The position numbers and the translations under genes were made by a program. From JAGNZR01 sp051648365 (lineage in GTDB: Bacteria; Fusobacteriota; Fusobacteriia; Fusobacteriales; Fusobacteriaceae), in the NCBI GenBank assembly GCA_051648365.1, contig JBOFEZ010000147.1:1-48060 (forward strand): a stretch of 48,060 nucleotides of DNA, read 5' to 3'. Shown in pieces: positions 17,672-27,397 of this stretch (the first letter of the stretch is position 1; each line of letters starts with the position of its first letter). Below the pieces are notes generated by a model that was not told where the DNA came from, searched no databases, and was given only the letters and a program-made list of their open reading frames with translations.

Positions 17672-18931
17672 ATGGAGCATAAAAGAGACTCAAATCTAAA
17701 ACTTATTTATATAATAACATTGGCAGCAGTATATTTCGGACTAGATTATTTTCTTCCGGTGGGAGAAGAGATGAGTATTCAGGCGACAATTATATTTGGA
17801 CTCATAATGATATCGCTTTATATTTCGGGAAATATGAAGTTTAACGGTGGAAAATATAAGAAGAGAGAGATTATAGGAACCCTAATTATCAATTCAATAT
17901 TTTTCACTGTCTGGTTTTTATATTCGTGGGATTTTTGGCTTTTACCTCTTTTTATTATTTTTATGGGATTCCAATTTAGTCTGAGATATATCTTTATAAA
18001 GATGACTTACAAAAAATCATATATAACAGTATTGGGAACAGAAGGGCATCTAGAAAAGGTATTAGGAAGTATAGAAGACTATCAGGAATATCAATATCTA
18101 CCCTATGATTATAAAGCAGATGAAAATATTATGGAGTTCATAAGAAAAAATAGAATTTCTAAAGTAATAATAGGGCAGACAAAATTTACAGATGCTGAAA
18201 TAAAAAAACTTTTTGATATACGAGTTTCAGGGGTTGAAGTAATTAACTATTACGATTATATGCAGGAGGTAGAAGGTAAGATAGATGTGGATAGTATAGA
18301 TGAAAACTGGATACTCAATGCCTATGGATTTAAACTTCTTTATAGTAGTTTTCAGATAGAAGTGAAACGTGCTATAGACATCTTACTTGCTATAATTATC
18401 GCACTCATAACTCTACCCATCATGATTATAGCAGCAATAATAGTAAGAATAGAAAGTCCCGGAGTTATAATATATTCTCAGGCTCGTGTAGGAGAAAATA
18501 ATGTGGAATTTATGGTTCACAAATTCCGTAGTATGAGAGCAGATGCAGAAAAAGACGGAGCCAAATGGGCATCTCAGAATGACCCGAGAGTTACAAAATT
18601 TGGAAATTTTATGAGAAAAACTAGGATAGATGAACTTCCTCAACTTTGGAATGTGCTTAAGGGAGAGATGAGTTTCATAGGACCACGTCCAGAAAGGATG
18701 GTATTTATCAAAGAATTGGAAAAAATTATTCCATATTATAATTTAAGACATTTGGTTAAGCCAGGACTTACGGGATGGGCCCAGGTTATGTATCCCTATG
18801 GAGCTAGTGTTGAAGATGCGAAAAATAAACTTGAATATGATCTTTATTATGTGAAAAATCAGAATCTACATTTAGATTTTGTAATATTTTTCAGAACATT
18901 GAAGACAGTCATATTCGGAAAGGGAAGATAG
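17672..18931 (+). CDS. Undecaprenyl-phosphate sugar-phosphate transferase (polyprenol glycosylphosphotransferase)
   Basis: 419 residues. The N-terminal half has about four membrane helices (to about residue 110) and a soluble nucleotide-binding-like domain. The C-terminal catalytic domain starts near residue 230 with KRAIDILLAIIIALITLP. It carries FMVHKFRSMRADAE, the RKTRIDELPQLWNVLKGEMSFIGPRPER motif and KPGLTGWAQV, all hallmarks of the WbaP/WcaJ/EpsL family. It would start glycan assembly by moving a sugar-1-phosphate from a UDP-sugar to undecaprenyl phosphate on the inner membrane. The sugar is not predictable. The start follows TAGGAG, nine bases after the previous stop. Confidence 0.93.
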   Translation: MEHKRDSNLKLIYIITLAAVYFGLDYFLPVGEEMSIQATIIFGLIMISLYISGNMKFNGGKYKKREIIGTLIINSIFFTVWFLYSWDFWLLPLFIIFMGFQFSLRYIFIKMTYKKSYITVLGTEGHLEKVLGSIEDYQEYQYLPYDYKADENIMEFIRKNRISKVIIGQTKFTDAEIKKLFDIRVSGVEVINYYDYMQEVEGKIDVDSIDENWILNAYGFKLLYSSFQIEVKRAIDILLAIIIALITLPIMIIAAIIVRIESPGVIIYSQARVGENNVEFMVHKFRSMRADAEKDGAKWASQNDPRVTKFGNFMRKTRIDELPQLWNVLKGEMSFIGPRPERMVFIKELEKIIPYYNLRHLVKPGLTGWAQVMYPYGASVEDAKNKLEYDLYYVKNQNLHLDFVIFFRTLKTVIFGKGR

Positions 18932-18932
18932 A

Positions 18933-19589
18933 GTGGAAAGAGGATTGTTTTCAAGTGAAATATTAGAGGTGATTTCTAGAAATATAAAAATTTTTATAAT
19001 CACATTTCTTTTTATTTTTTTAGGGATGGCCTGGAAAATAACTGCTCCTCCCCAAGAATATCGAGCTGTTTCCTATTTCAGATATATGGGAATAGAACCG
19101 GGGGAAATTACAGTAAAAAAAGATAATAACGGGACTATAACCTTAGTTAAATATGAGCTGGGAAAGGAGAATTTGGATATCCAGACTCTTTTTAAATCCT
19201 CAGAATTTAACGAAATAAAAAGGGTAAATCGTGTTAAACTTACCTTTGACAGTGGAAATGGAAACTATGTTTTAGAGGTTATTGGAAAGGATAGAGAGGA
19301 GATTATAAAAATCTCTGGAGAGTATTTAGAAAAATTTTTGGAAAAAAACAGAGAGTTTCTTACGAATAAAATCTCTCAGGAGATAGGTAAGGAGCAGAAG
19401 GAGAAGCTGATTTTTGAATTAGAGAATGAAGGAAGAAGTTTTCCTGTTATGATAAAATCACAAAAGGCTGAAGAGATAGAAAGCAGAAAAGGTATCTTTC
19501 TATTTTTTGCCATATTTACCGCAATATTCCTAGGTGTAGTTGGGGCGTTTATAGCCCAAATACTGAGGGAAATTAGGGAGAAAGTATGA
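18933..19589 (+). CDS. Wzz-like chain-length determinant protein
   Basis: 218 residues starting with GTG, one base after the stop of the transferase gene. Two membrane helices (about residues 18-36 and 186-208) flank a periplasmic part with helices rich in Lys and Glu, and a Pro-rich entry (ITAPPQEYRAVSYFRY). This is the layout of Wzz/polysaccharide co-polymerases, which set polymer length together with a polymerase. There is no kinase domain, so it is not a Wzc-type protein. It overlaps the next gene by ATGA. Confidence 0.75.
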   Translation: MERGLFSSEILEVISRNIKIFIITFLFIFLGMAWKITAPPQEYRAVSYFRYMGIEPGEITVKKDNNGTITLVKYELGKENLDIQTLFKSSEFNEIKRVNRVKLTFDSGNGNYVLEVIGKDREEIIKISGEYLEKFLEKNREFLTNKISQEIGKEQKEKLIFELENEGRSFPVMIKSQKAEEIESRKGIFLFFAIFTAIFLGVVGAFIAQILREIREKV

Positions 19590-20626
19590 GTTATACACTG
19601 TTTTTTATCTATTCCCTTTTAGTCCTCTATGTACTTTTTTTTTCAGGGTACAGGGATGAGAAAAAATTGATTATCATTCCAGCTTTTTTTCTATCGCTTT
19701 TTGTAGGAATGCGAGGAGCTGTAAGTGGTTACGATTATCTGGTATATAAATATTTTTATGAATTGGATTATAATGAAAATCCTTATGGTTATGAAATTCT
19801 ATTTGTGGCATGTCGGAATATAGTTAAATTTTTGGGTGGTAATTATAATGCTTTCATATTTTTACTGGGAGTTTTTTTTGTATGCGGAGTATGTTATATT
19901 TTTAATAGATACAGTGATAATCCATCCTTGGTACTTTTTATATATTTATCAACCTTCTTTTTTTGGCATAACTTCAATATTCTAAGGAACTTTATAGCTA
20001 TAATTTTATTTTATATGGCATTAAAATTTATACTGGAAAAAAAGCCAATTTATTATTATCTTCTTATAATAATAGCGATTAATTTTCATAAAACAGCCCT
20101 AATATTATTACCATTTTATTTTTTAGGGGTAGTAAAGTTGGAAAAGATTAAGATGCTCCTTCTCGCACTACTAGCGTTTGGTTTTATTCCAGTCTCAAAT
20201 TTAATTTTTAATCTGAAAATTAATTTTATGGGAATAAGTGAGAGAATATCTAGGTATAGCGGAATAAGAGAGATGGGAAATATTCAAGAGTATTTAGAAA
20301 TTATAGCAGTTTTTATTTTTGCCACGGTAATTTTTTTCTGGGAAAAAAAGCAAGGTAGAGAGATGAGCGAAGAGGAGAATCTTTTTTATAATCTTACTTT
20401 TTACTCTTTTCTGATTTTCACAGCTTTCTTTAAGTTTGCAGTAATTCTCCGTGTTATAGAATATTTCAGATTTGCATATATAATTCTTTTTGTATCGGTT
20501 CTTGGTAAGATCCAGAAAAAAAATATAAAGTACATAACCGTTATGTTGCTTATGGTGTATATGAGTATGAGATATTATAAATCTATTTATGATTACGGAA
20601 TGGCAAACTATATTACCTGGTTTTAA
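19586..20626 (+). CDS. EpsG-like polysaccharide polymerase (first of two)
   Basis: 346 residues, multi-span (about 10 helices), starting in an ATGA overlap with the Wzz-like gene. The segment FVGMRGAVSGYDYLVYKYFYE near residues 38-60, with an Arg-Gly before a (G)xDYxxY motif, is typical of the EpsG/O-antigen polymerase-like family. It probably joins repeat units at the outer face of the inner membrane. The paralogue at 22,475 lies three genes downstream. Sequence identity of such proteins is always low, so the family call is by topology and motif. Confidence 0.72.
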   Translation: MSYTLFFIYSLLVLYVLFFSGYRDEKKLIIIPAFFLSLFVGMRGAVSGYDYLVYKYFYELDYNENPYGYEILFVACRNIVKFLGGNYNAFIFLLGVFFVCGVCYIFNRYSDNPSLVLFIYLSTFFFWHNFNILRNFIAIILFYMALKFILEKKPIYYYLLIIIAINFHKTALILLPFYFLGVVKLEKIKMLLLALLAFGFIPVSNLIFNLKINFMGISERISRYSGIREMGNIQEYLEIIAVFIFATVIFFWEKKQGREMSEEENLFYNLTFYSFLIFTAFFKFAVILRVIEYFRFAYIILFVSVLGKIQKKNIKYITVMLLMVYMSMRYYKSIYDYGMANYITWF

Positions 20627-20640
20627 AAAAGGAGATTACT

Positions 20641-21414
20641 ATGATAACGGTATTTACACCTACATATAATAGAGCCTATACACTGGAAAGACTTTACAGA
20701 AGTCTTCTGTCCCAAAGTGATAAAAATTTCGAGTGGATAGTCGTAGATGACGGCTCTACAGACGGTACAGAGGAGATTGTAAAGAAATATATTGAGGAGA
20801 GGAAACTCGAGATAATCTACCATAAAAAAAATAATGGTGGGAAAATGAGTGCTATAAACACTGGGGTTCAACTTGCTCAAGGAGAACTTTTTTTTATAGT
20901 GGACAGCGATGATTATCTGGAGGACAATGCAATAGAACAAATTGAGGAATATTTTAGAGAGCTCCCTAAAAATTTTGCTGGAATGGTATTTCGGAAAAAA
21001 AATATGGGGGGAAGGGATTTTGGGAATTTCCCTAAAGAGATTATAGATTCTGATCCTGTGGAGATTTTTTACAGAAAAGGAGTTTTGGGAGATAAAGCGG
21101 AGGTTATAAAGACCGAAATAATGAGAAACTATCCTTTTCCCCACTATGGGGGAGAAAAATTTATTCCCGAAGGACTTATCTGGAACCGCATGGGAAGAAA
21201 GTATAAATTTAGATATGTAGACAGAGTTATTTATAATTTCGAGTATATAGAGGATGGATATACAAGTAATTTTTATAAAATTATGAGGGAGAATCCTAGA
21301 GGAATGAGGCTCTATTATGGAGAGGTACTCCATGAAAATATTCCCCTAAAAAACAAAATAAAATTTTTTCTTAGATATATTCAAAGCTATTACTATATAT
21401 GGAGGAAAAAATAA
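20641..21414 (+). CDS. Glycosyltransferase family 2
   Basis: 257 residues with a GT-A fold. It opens with ITVFTPTYNRAYTLERLYRSL and WIVVDDGSTDGTEEIV, then a DxD-type metal site FIVDSDDYL near residue 88. It probably adds one sugar to the undecaprenol-linked repeat unit at the cytosolic membrane face; donor and acceptor are unknown. GGAG lies just before ATG 20641, and the last base is shared with the following ATG (TAATG). Confidence 0.9.
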   Translation: MITVFTPTYNRAYTLERLYRSLLSQSDKNFEWIVVDDGSTDGTEEIVKKYIEERKLEIIYHKKNNGGKMSAINTGVQLAQGELFFIVDSDDYLEDNAIEQIEEYFRELPKNFAGMVFRKKNMGGRDFGNFPKEIIDSDPVEIFYRKGVLGDKAEVIKTEIMRNYPFPHYGGEKFIPEGLIWNRMGRKYKFRYVDRVIYNFEYIEDGYTSNFYKIMRENPRGMRLYYGEVLHENIPLKNKIKFFLRYIQSYYYIWRKK

Positions 21415-22478
21415 TGAAAATATTACATATTATAACCTCGTTAGAGTTAGGTGGAGCAGAGAAACTTCTTACAGAACTTATTCCGCTTCAGAAGATGGAG
21501 GTTCAGGTGGATCTCCTAGTACTATATGATAAAAAGAATTTTTTTCATGTCGATTCTATGGTCTCTAGATATAACAGCAAAAAAAATCCTAGAAATGCAC
21601 TTGAGATTCTTAGGGTGATAAAAAAAGGAGATTATGATATTGTCCATGCTCATCTTTTACATGCTCAATTTTGGACTTCTCTAGCTAGAAAGCTAGATTT
21701 TTCAAGAAAGAGAAAATATATAACAACAGAGCACAGTACATCCAATAGCAGAAGAGGAAAATCTATTTTCAAATATTTTGACAAATTTCTTTTTAGTTCT
21801 TACAGCAGAGTAGTCTCAATTTCTCCAGCAGTAAAAAAATCTCTTATGGATTGGCTGGGAGACGGAAGAGAGGAAAGGTATCCAGTGATAGAAAATGGTG
21901 TGAATCTGGATAACTTTTACAAAGGAAAGGGATTGAAAAGAGAAGAGATAGGAATATCACCAGGTGAAACATCTCTTATAATGGTAGCACGACTCAATCG
22001 AGCAAAAGATCACATAACGCTCTTGAAAGCCCTAAAAATATTGCCTCTTTATTATAAGTTAATATTGGCAGGAGAGGGAGAGACAAGCGAAGAAATACAA
22101 AGAACTATAGAGAAGATGGGACTCCAGGGAAGAGTGAGACTTTTGGGCATGCGTACAGATATAGCAGATCTTTTCCATACCGCTGACATAGCCGTGCATT
22201 CTTCGCATTTTGAAGGTTTTGGAATAACAGCGGTAGAGGCTATGGCCTCAGGAATTCCTCTGATAGCCTCAGATGTTCCTGGACTTGGAGAAGTTGTAAA
22301 AGATGGAGGTCTTTTATTTTCTCCTGGAGATGAAAAGGAACTCGCAGAAAAAATTATCTCCCTTCAAGATAAAGATTACAGAGAGATGGTTATCAAAAGA
22401 GAGAAGGAGCACAGTAAAAAATATTCCCTTCAAAAAACAGTCCAGGAGTATTTAGAACTCTATAGGGAGCTATTATGA
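21414..22478 (+). CDS. Glycosyltransferase family 4
   Basis: 354 residues from ATG 21414. An in-frame ATG at 21399 precedes the GGAGG site and is not used. The protein starts MKILHIITSLELGGAEKLLTEL, typical of GT4 (GT-B fold). The C-terminal nucleotide-sugar site HFEGFGITAVEAMASGIPLIASD carries the E-x7-E motif. It is probably a retaining transferase acting on the repeat unit. It ends in an ATGA overlap with the next gene. Confidence 0.92.
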   Translation: MKILHIITSLELGGAEKLLTELIPLQKMEVQVDLLVLYDKKNFFHVDSMVSRYNSKKNPRNALEILRVIKKGDYDIVHAHLLHAQFWTSLARKLDFSRKRKYITTEHSTSNSRRGKSIFKYFDKFLFSSYSRVVSISPAVKKSLMDWLGDGREERYPVIENGVNLDNFYKGKGLKREEIGISPGETSLIMVARLNRAKDHITLLKALKILPLYYKLILAGEGETSEEIQRTIEKMGLQGRVRLLGMRTDIADLFHTADIAVHSSHFEGFGITAVEAMASGIPLIASDVPGLGEVVKDGGLLFSPGDEKELAEKIISLQDKDYREMVIKREKEHSKKYSLQKTVQEYLELYRELL

Positions 22479-23623
22479 AAATCTATATTATTTTGGGAAT
22501 AGCACTTATCATTTTATCTTTTTTAGAGATTTTTTTAGAGACATTTCCCAGAAAAAAAATCTTTTATATCCTACTAGTTATAGTGGGAATTATTTTTATG
22601 AGCAGATGGTTTGTGGGATGGGACTGGTATAATTACTATCCTTATTTTCAGGGGAAAAGTCAAAATTTTGAAAAGGGATATATTTTTTTTACAGAATTAA
22701 CTAAAAGATTTACGAATGAGTATCAAGTTTTTGTAGCTTTTAATACCCTTATAGATTGCTTGTTTCTTTTATGGGTTATTCCTAGATATTCCAATTATCC
22801 GATAACCACCTTAATGCTTTATCTAGGAATAAACGGACTCCCTTTGGAAGTAGATATAATGAGAAATGTGAAGAGCATAATGATTTTTCTGCTCTCGATT
22901 GAATTTATACAAAAGAAAAAATTTATTTTTTTTCTAGGATTGAATATTTTGGGAGCTTTTTTTCATGTGAGTTCCATTCTCTATATTCCGCTATATTTTA
23001 TACTGCAGACATCCTACAAAAAAAGATTTGTAATTGGGATCTTTATACTGGGAAACTTTTACTATTTTTCCAATCTAAATCTTTTAGGTGGTATCTTTCA
23101 GTATATACCATCCCAAAGATTGAGCGGATATCTAAATCTTTCTCAGTATGGTGGAGGAGGTTTAAATATTTTTTATCTAGAAAGACTCCTTGTTTTTATG
23201 TTTGCATTTTTTACAGGAGAGATGGTGGATAAGAAAAAATATGAGGAATATAGGATATTTCAGAATAGCATATATTTGGTAGTGTATATTTTTTTGTATC
23301 TAAGAGAGTTTCCAGTGATTGCTCTGAGATTTTTTGTACTATTAAGTTTTAGTTATTGGTATATTTTTCCGGTTTTTCTAAATAATTTAGACAGAGAGAT
23401 GAGGAAAAAAAAATCTCTCAAAGCAATAGTTTTTATATTGGCAGGAGGAATAGCTTTTTTTAGAACATACAATTTTTTGACTTTTCCTGGCAATAGAATA
23501 GTGTATCCTTATGAGAACTATTTTCTGGAAAAAACGCCTAGAGAAAATAAAATAAGAGCTCTCAAAGCGGGCATAAAATATAGAGAAGATGGTAAGAAAC
23601 GTGAAATATTGCTTTTGTATTGA
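22475..23623 (+). CDS. EpsG-like polysaccharide polymerase (second of two)
   Basis: 382 residues, about 10 membrane helices. The N-terminal part has SRWFVGWDWYNYYPYF near residue 45, the EpsG-type motif (here with Trp instead of Tyr), followed by FEKGYIFFTELTKRF. It overlaps the GT4 gene by ATGA. Two polymerase-like proteins in one operon suggest two linkages or two polymers, or that one acts as a ligase or acyl-type partner. The family call is by motif and topology. Confidence 0.68.
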   Translation: MKIYIILGIALIILSFLEIFLETFPRKKIFYILLVIVGIIFMSRWFVGWDWYNYYPYFQGKSQNFEKGYIFFTELTKRFTNEYQVFVAFNTLIDCLFLLWVIPRYSNYPITTLMLYLGINGLPLEVDIMRNVKSIMIFLLSIEFIQKKKFIFFLGLNILGAFFHVSSILYIPLYFILQTSYKKRFVIGIFILGNFYYFSNLNLLGGIFQYIPSQRLSGYLNLSQYGGGGLNIFYLERLLVFMFAFFTGEMVDKKKYEEYRIFQNSIYLVVYIFLYLREFPVIALRFFVLLSFSYWYIFPVFLNNLDREMRKKKSLKAIVFILAGGIAFFRTYNFLTFPGNRIVYPYENYFLEKTPRENKIRALKAGIKYREDGKKREILLLY

Positions 23624-23638
23624 TATGATGGAGGGGAA

Positions 23639-24748
23639 ATGAAGATCCTATTTGTAGCAAATAAACTTTGGGATGTATTTATATTCAGAGGGGGAGTCAT
23701 AAAATCTCTGGTGGAAGATGGACATCAGGTTAAGATAGTTGCACCAGATGATGGAAGGGTAGATACAGGGAAAGCCTTAGGTGCTAAAGCTATTGATATC
23801 AAGGTGGATAAGCGAGGGATGAATCCTCTAAGAGATATTTTTCTGTTTTTTCAACTCTTAAAAATATATAGAATAGAAAAACCGGAATTGATTTTTCACT
23901 ATACAATAAAATTAAATATTTATGGAACTCTTGCAGCCAGGATTTTAGGAATAAAATCTATAGCAGTACTCACTGGATTGGGATATTCATTTGTACAAAA
24001 GGGGCTGGTTTCCAAGATTGCCAAGGTTCTCTATAAATTTTCTCTTAAGGGAGCTGAAGAGGTTTGGGTGCTGAACAGGGATGATAGAGATTATCTTTTA
24101 AGAGAAGAAATAACAGAAGAGAAAAAACTATTTATACTACCAGGTGAAGGTGTGAATACTGAAAAATATAAACCCATCTCCAAAGAGAGACAGAACGAAG
24201 AAATCGTATTTCTTATGATAGCTAGAGCGTTTTTCGACAAGGGTTTCAGAGAATATGAGGAAGCAGCAAGGAATATTAAGAAGGAATATCCTCAGATGAA
24301 ATTCCAGTTTTTGGGAGCTTTGGGAGAAGGAAGCCGAGGTGGAGTGGATAAGGAATATATGGATAGGCTTATCCAGGAAGGAACAATGGAGTATCTTGGA
24401 ATTACAGATGATGTGCCTTCTGTCGTAAAAAAAGTAGACTGTGTGGCACTCCCTTCCTATCGAGAAGGGATATCTATGGTTCTACTTGAGGCAGCAGCCA
24501 TGGAAAAACCCATAATTGCAACCAATGTCACAGGATGCAGAGAGATAGTGGAAGAAGGTGTCACAGGCTTTTTAGTTGAATCAAGATCCTCGGAATCTTT
24601 GAGAGAAGCTATGGAAAAATTTATAAAACTAGATTCTTCTCAAAAAAAACTCATGGGAAAAAATGGAAGAGAAAAAGTTATAAGAGAGTTTGACGAGAAA
24701 ATAATAATAGAAATATATAGGGAAAAGGTGAGGAAATATGGAGCTTAG
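23639..24748 (+). CDS. Glycosyltransferase family 4
   Basis: 369 residues. It begins MKILFVANKLWDVFIFRGGVI, and the first domain carries IFHYTIKLNIYGTLAARILGIKSIAVLTGLGY. The second domain has LPSYREGISMVLLEAAAMEKPIIAT (E-x7-E) and NVTGCREIVEEG. This set is typical of the WbpX/PglA-like GT4 branch that acts on O-antigen or capsule repeat units. The 3' end overlaps the next GT2 gene by 11 bases. Confidence 0.92.
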   Translation: MKILFVANKLWDVFIFRGGVIKSLVEDGHQVKIVAPDDGRVDTGKALGAKAIDIKVDKRGMNPLRDIFLFFQLLKIYRIEKPELIFHYTIKLNIYGTLAARILGIKSIAVLTGLGYSFVQKGLVSKIAKVLYKFSLKGAEEVWVLNRDDRDYLLREEITEEKKLFILPGEGVNTEKYKPISKERQNEEIVFLMIARAFFDKGFREYEEAARNIKKEYPQMKFQFLGALGEGSRGGVDKEYMDRLIQEGTMEYLGITDDVPSVVKKVDCVALPSYREGISMVLLEAAAMEKPIIATNVTGCREIVEEGVTGFLVESRSSESLREAMEKFIKLDSSQKKLMGKNGREKVIREFDEKIIIEIYREKVRKYGA

Positions 24749-25727
24749 CATAATTGTACCTATTTATAATGTTGAGAATTATTTGAGAGAGTGTCTAGAC
24801 TCCCTATACAAGATAGAGGGTATTGATTACGAGATAATTCTTGTAAATGACGGCTCCACCGACTCATCACTCCAGGTGGTAAGGGAATATGAAAAAAATG
24901 ACAACAGTAAAACAATAGTTATAGATAAAGAAAATGGGGGACTCTCTTCAGCGCGGAATGCTGGACTGAAGAGAGCAAAGGGTGAATATATCTCATTTAT
25001 AGATAGTGATGATTTTATAGATAATACTCTGTTTCAAGATTTTTTCCATCAGTGCCAGAAGGAAAAACTGGATGTGGCAGTAGGAAATATGAGATATTAT
25101 CAGGAGGGGAAGTTTTCGCCTCCACTTTTCAGGTCAGAAGTGGTAAAGTCAGGAGAGGTAATGAATGGAAAGAAATTTCTAGACTTAATTATGGATAAGC
25201 CGAAATGTTTTAGGGAAGAGGTAGTGGACGATCTTTATAGAAGGGATTTTCTAGAGGAAAACGGGCTTTTTTTTAAGGAGGAAATTCTCCATGAAGATAC
25301 ACTTTTTACACCATCGGTTTATTTGAAAGCAGAAAAAGTAAAATATCTAGATTATCCTTTTTATTTTTACAGACAGCGTGTTGGTGGAATAATGTCAGAA
25401 GTAACTCAGAAGAGTATAGATTCCCTTTCGGAAATATGTTGTATTTTAGAAAAAGAACATGATAGAATTGAGGGAAGTGAAGGTAAACGCGCCCTAAGTA
25501 AATTAATAATAAGTTTTTATAAAGTTATTGTATATCGAGAATACGAAAAAAATCCTAAAAATAGAGAGTTTTATAGAAATTTCAGAAAATTTTATCTGAA
25601 GTTGAAAGGTTATAAAAATGGTGTTTTTAATGAGGATCTTCTGTTTATCTCTCTGGAGCTTTCAGTTCTAATTAGAAAAATTCTGAACAGAGAGATAAAA
25701 AATGTTCAGAAAATACCTAAAATTTAG
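24738..25727 (+). CDS. Glycosyltransferase family 2 (last gene of the polysaccharide operon)
   Basis: 329 residues: a GT-A domain with LSIIVPIYNVENYLRECLDSL, IILVNDGSTDSSL, NGGLSSARNAGLKRAKGEYISFIDSDDF (base positions about 24,935-25,015) and a C-terminal helical extension (from about residue 230). FLEENGLFFKEEILHEDTLFTPSVYL is the usual acceptor-side motif of this branch. It is probably the last sugar-adding enzyme of the repeat unit. About 60 bases later the pyk promoter starts; no clear terminator was seen between them. Confidence 0.9.
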   Translation: MELSIIVPIYNVENYLRECLDSLYKIEGIDYEIILVNDGSTDSSLQVVREYEKNDNSKTIVIDKENGGLSSARNAGLKRAKGEYISFIDSDDFIDNTLFQDFFHQCQKEKLDVAVGNMRYYQEGKFSPPLFRSEVVKSGEVMNGKKFLDLIMDKPKCFREEVVDDLYRRDFLEENGLFFKEEILHEDTLFTPSVYLKAEKVKYLDYPFYFYRQRVGGIMSEVTQKSIDSLSEICCILEKEHDRIEGSEGKRALSKLIISFYKVIVYREYEKNPKNREFYRNFRKFYLKLKGYKNGVFNEDLLFISLELSVLIRKILNREIKNVQKIPKI

Positions 25728-25784
25728 AAAGTGTAACGGCTTAATAGTACACTTAAAAAGTTCAAAAAAAGAGCGACAACTTTC

Positions 25785-25811
25785 TTGACAAGGAAAAGAA
25801 TATAATATAAA
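25785..25811 (+). promoter_or_regulatory. Putative promoter and leader of pyk
   Basis: TTGACA at 25785-25790 with a TATAAA at 25806-25811 (15-base spacer, so slightly tight; TATAAT at 25801 is too close). The leader to pyk is about 120 bases and carries the direct repeat AGTAAAATAGT at 25857-25867 and 25890-25900. No hairpin with a T-run is present. Confidence 0.55.
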
Positions 25812-25937
25812 CTTTATCAGAAGTGGGGAAACGAATTAAACTGCTTAGAAATCAACAGTAAAATAGTATTTTAATATATAAAGAGAGATAGTAAAATAGT
25901 GTTTGGGTATTTTTTGAAAATTTAGGAGAGGTGAAAA

Positions 25938-27353
25938 ATGAAAAAAACGAAAATTGTTTGTACAATTGGACCAAAAACTCAAAGTGAAGAAATGTTAGAG
26001 AAGCTTCTTGATGCAGGAATGAACGTAATGAGACTTAACTTTTCTCATGGGGATTATGTAGAGCATGGAGAAAGAATAAAAAATATGAGAGCAGTAATGG
26101 CTAAAACTGGTAAAAGAGCAGCCATACTTTTAGATACTAAAGGACCTGAAATAAGAACTATCAAACTTGAAGGTGGAAATGATGTTGCACTTGTTGCAGG
26201 ACAAGATTTCACATTTACAACAGATACAACTGTTGTTGGAAACTCTAAAATAGTTGCTGTAACTTATAAGGGACTTCCAAATGACCTTAAAGCAGGAAAT
26301 ATAGTTCTTGTTGATGATGGACTTCTTGAAATGGAAGTTAAAGAGATTGTTGGAAACGAAGTTAGATGTATTGTTAAAAATAACGGAGACCTTGGAGAGA
26401 ACAAAGGTGTTAACCTTCCAAATGTATCTGTAAATCTTCCAGCACTTTCTGAAAAAGATATGTCAGATCTTAAATTTGGATGTGAGCAAAATGTAGATTT
26501 CGTAGCAGCTTCATTTATCAGAAAAGCTGATGATGTAAGAGCGGTAAGAAATTGCTTAGATGCTAACGGAGGACATGATATTCAAATTATCTCGAAAATA
26601 GAGAATCAAGAGGGAATGGATAATTTTGAAGAGATTCTTGAGCTTTCTGATGGAATCATGGTAGCAAGAGGAGACCTTGGAGTAGAAATACCGGTTGAGG
26701 AAGTTCCATTTGCTCAGAAGATGATGATAGAGAGATGTAACGAAGAAGGGAAAGCAGTAATCACAGCTACTCAGATGCTAGATTCAATGATAAAGAACCC
26801 AAGACCGACAAGAGCAGAAGCTACAGATGTTGCTAATGCTATAATAGATGGAACAGATGCTATAATGCTATCTGGAGAGACAGCTAAAGGAAAATATCCG
26901 ATTGAAGCTGTAACGGTAATGACAAGAATAGCAGAGAAGACAGATCCTTTAATACCTTCTCGTGATGCTTATGGAATGGAAAAAGAGTTTACAGTTACTG
27001 AAGCAGTAGCTATGGGAACAGTTAATACAGCAGAAGCTATAGATGCAAAAGTTATCGTAACTGCTACAAAAACTGGAAGATCTGCAAGAGCAGTTAGAAA
27101 ATATTTCCCAAATGCACATATAATTGCAGTAACAAACAATGAGAAAACGGCTAACCAATTAGTTCTTACTAAGGGTGTTACACCAGTTCTTATGGAGGGA
27201 GTTGCAACTTTAGAGCAGTTCTTCCCAATCGCTGAAAAACTAGCTAAAGAGATATTCGGTCTTAAAGCTGGAGACTTTATGTTAGCTTCTTGTGGAGAAG
27301 AAATCTTCAAAGAGGGAACTGCTAACACAATGAAAGTTATGGTTGTAAAGTAA
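25938..27353 (+). CDS. pyk: Pyruvate kinase
   Basis: 471 residues, full length. It starts TKIVCTIGPKTQSEEMLEKLLDAGMNVMRLNFSHG with the N-terminal substrate motif. ISKIENQEGMDNF contains the catalytic Lys, and IMVARGDLGVEIP is the metal and phosphate region; MLDSMIKNPRPTRAEATDVANA completes the signature. The C-terminal domain lies from about residue 350. It makes pyruvate and ATP from PEP and ADP. GGAGAGG precedes the ATG, and eno follows after 44 bases with its own GGAGG. Confidence 0.97.
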   Translation: MKKTKIVCTIGPKTQSEEMLEKLLDAGMNVMRLNFSHGDYVEHGERIKNMRAVMAKTGKRAAILLDTKGPEIRTIKLEGGNDVALVAGQDFTFTTDTTVVGNSKIVAVTYKGLPNDLKAGNIVLVDDGLLEMEVKEIVGNEVRCIVKNNGDLGENKGVNLPNVSVNLPALSEKDMSDLKFGCEQNVDFVAASFIRKADDVRAVRNCLDANGGHDIQIISKIENQEGMDNFEEILELSDGIMVARGDLGVEIPVEEVPFAQKMMIERCNEEGKAVITATQMLDSMIKNPRPTRAEATDVANAIIDGTDAIMLSGETAKGKYPIEAVTVMTRIAEKTDPLIPSRDAYGMEKEFTVTEAVAMGTVNTAEAIDAKVIVTATKTGRSARAVRKYFPNAHIIAVTNNEKTANQLVLTKGVTPVLMEGVATLEQFFPIAEKLAKEIFGLKAGDFMLASCGEEIFKEGTANTMKVMVVK

Positions 27354-27397
27354 AAATTAATAATATAAAAAAATTATAATATAGGAGGAATAAAATA

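Noticed and set aside
20623..21333. 236-residue open frame antisense to the first GT2 gene
   Set aside because: Shadow of the GT2 coding frame; no start signals, no motifs, and it would run against the operon.
25857..25900. Direct repeat AGTAAAATAGT in the pyk leader
   Set aside because: Low-complexity AT sequence, only two copies, and no structural or operator-like context to build on.
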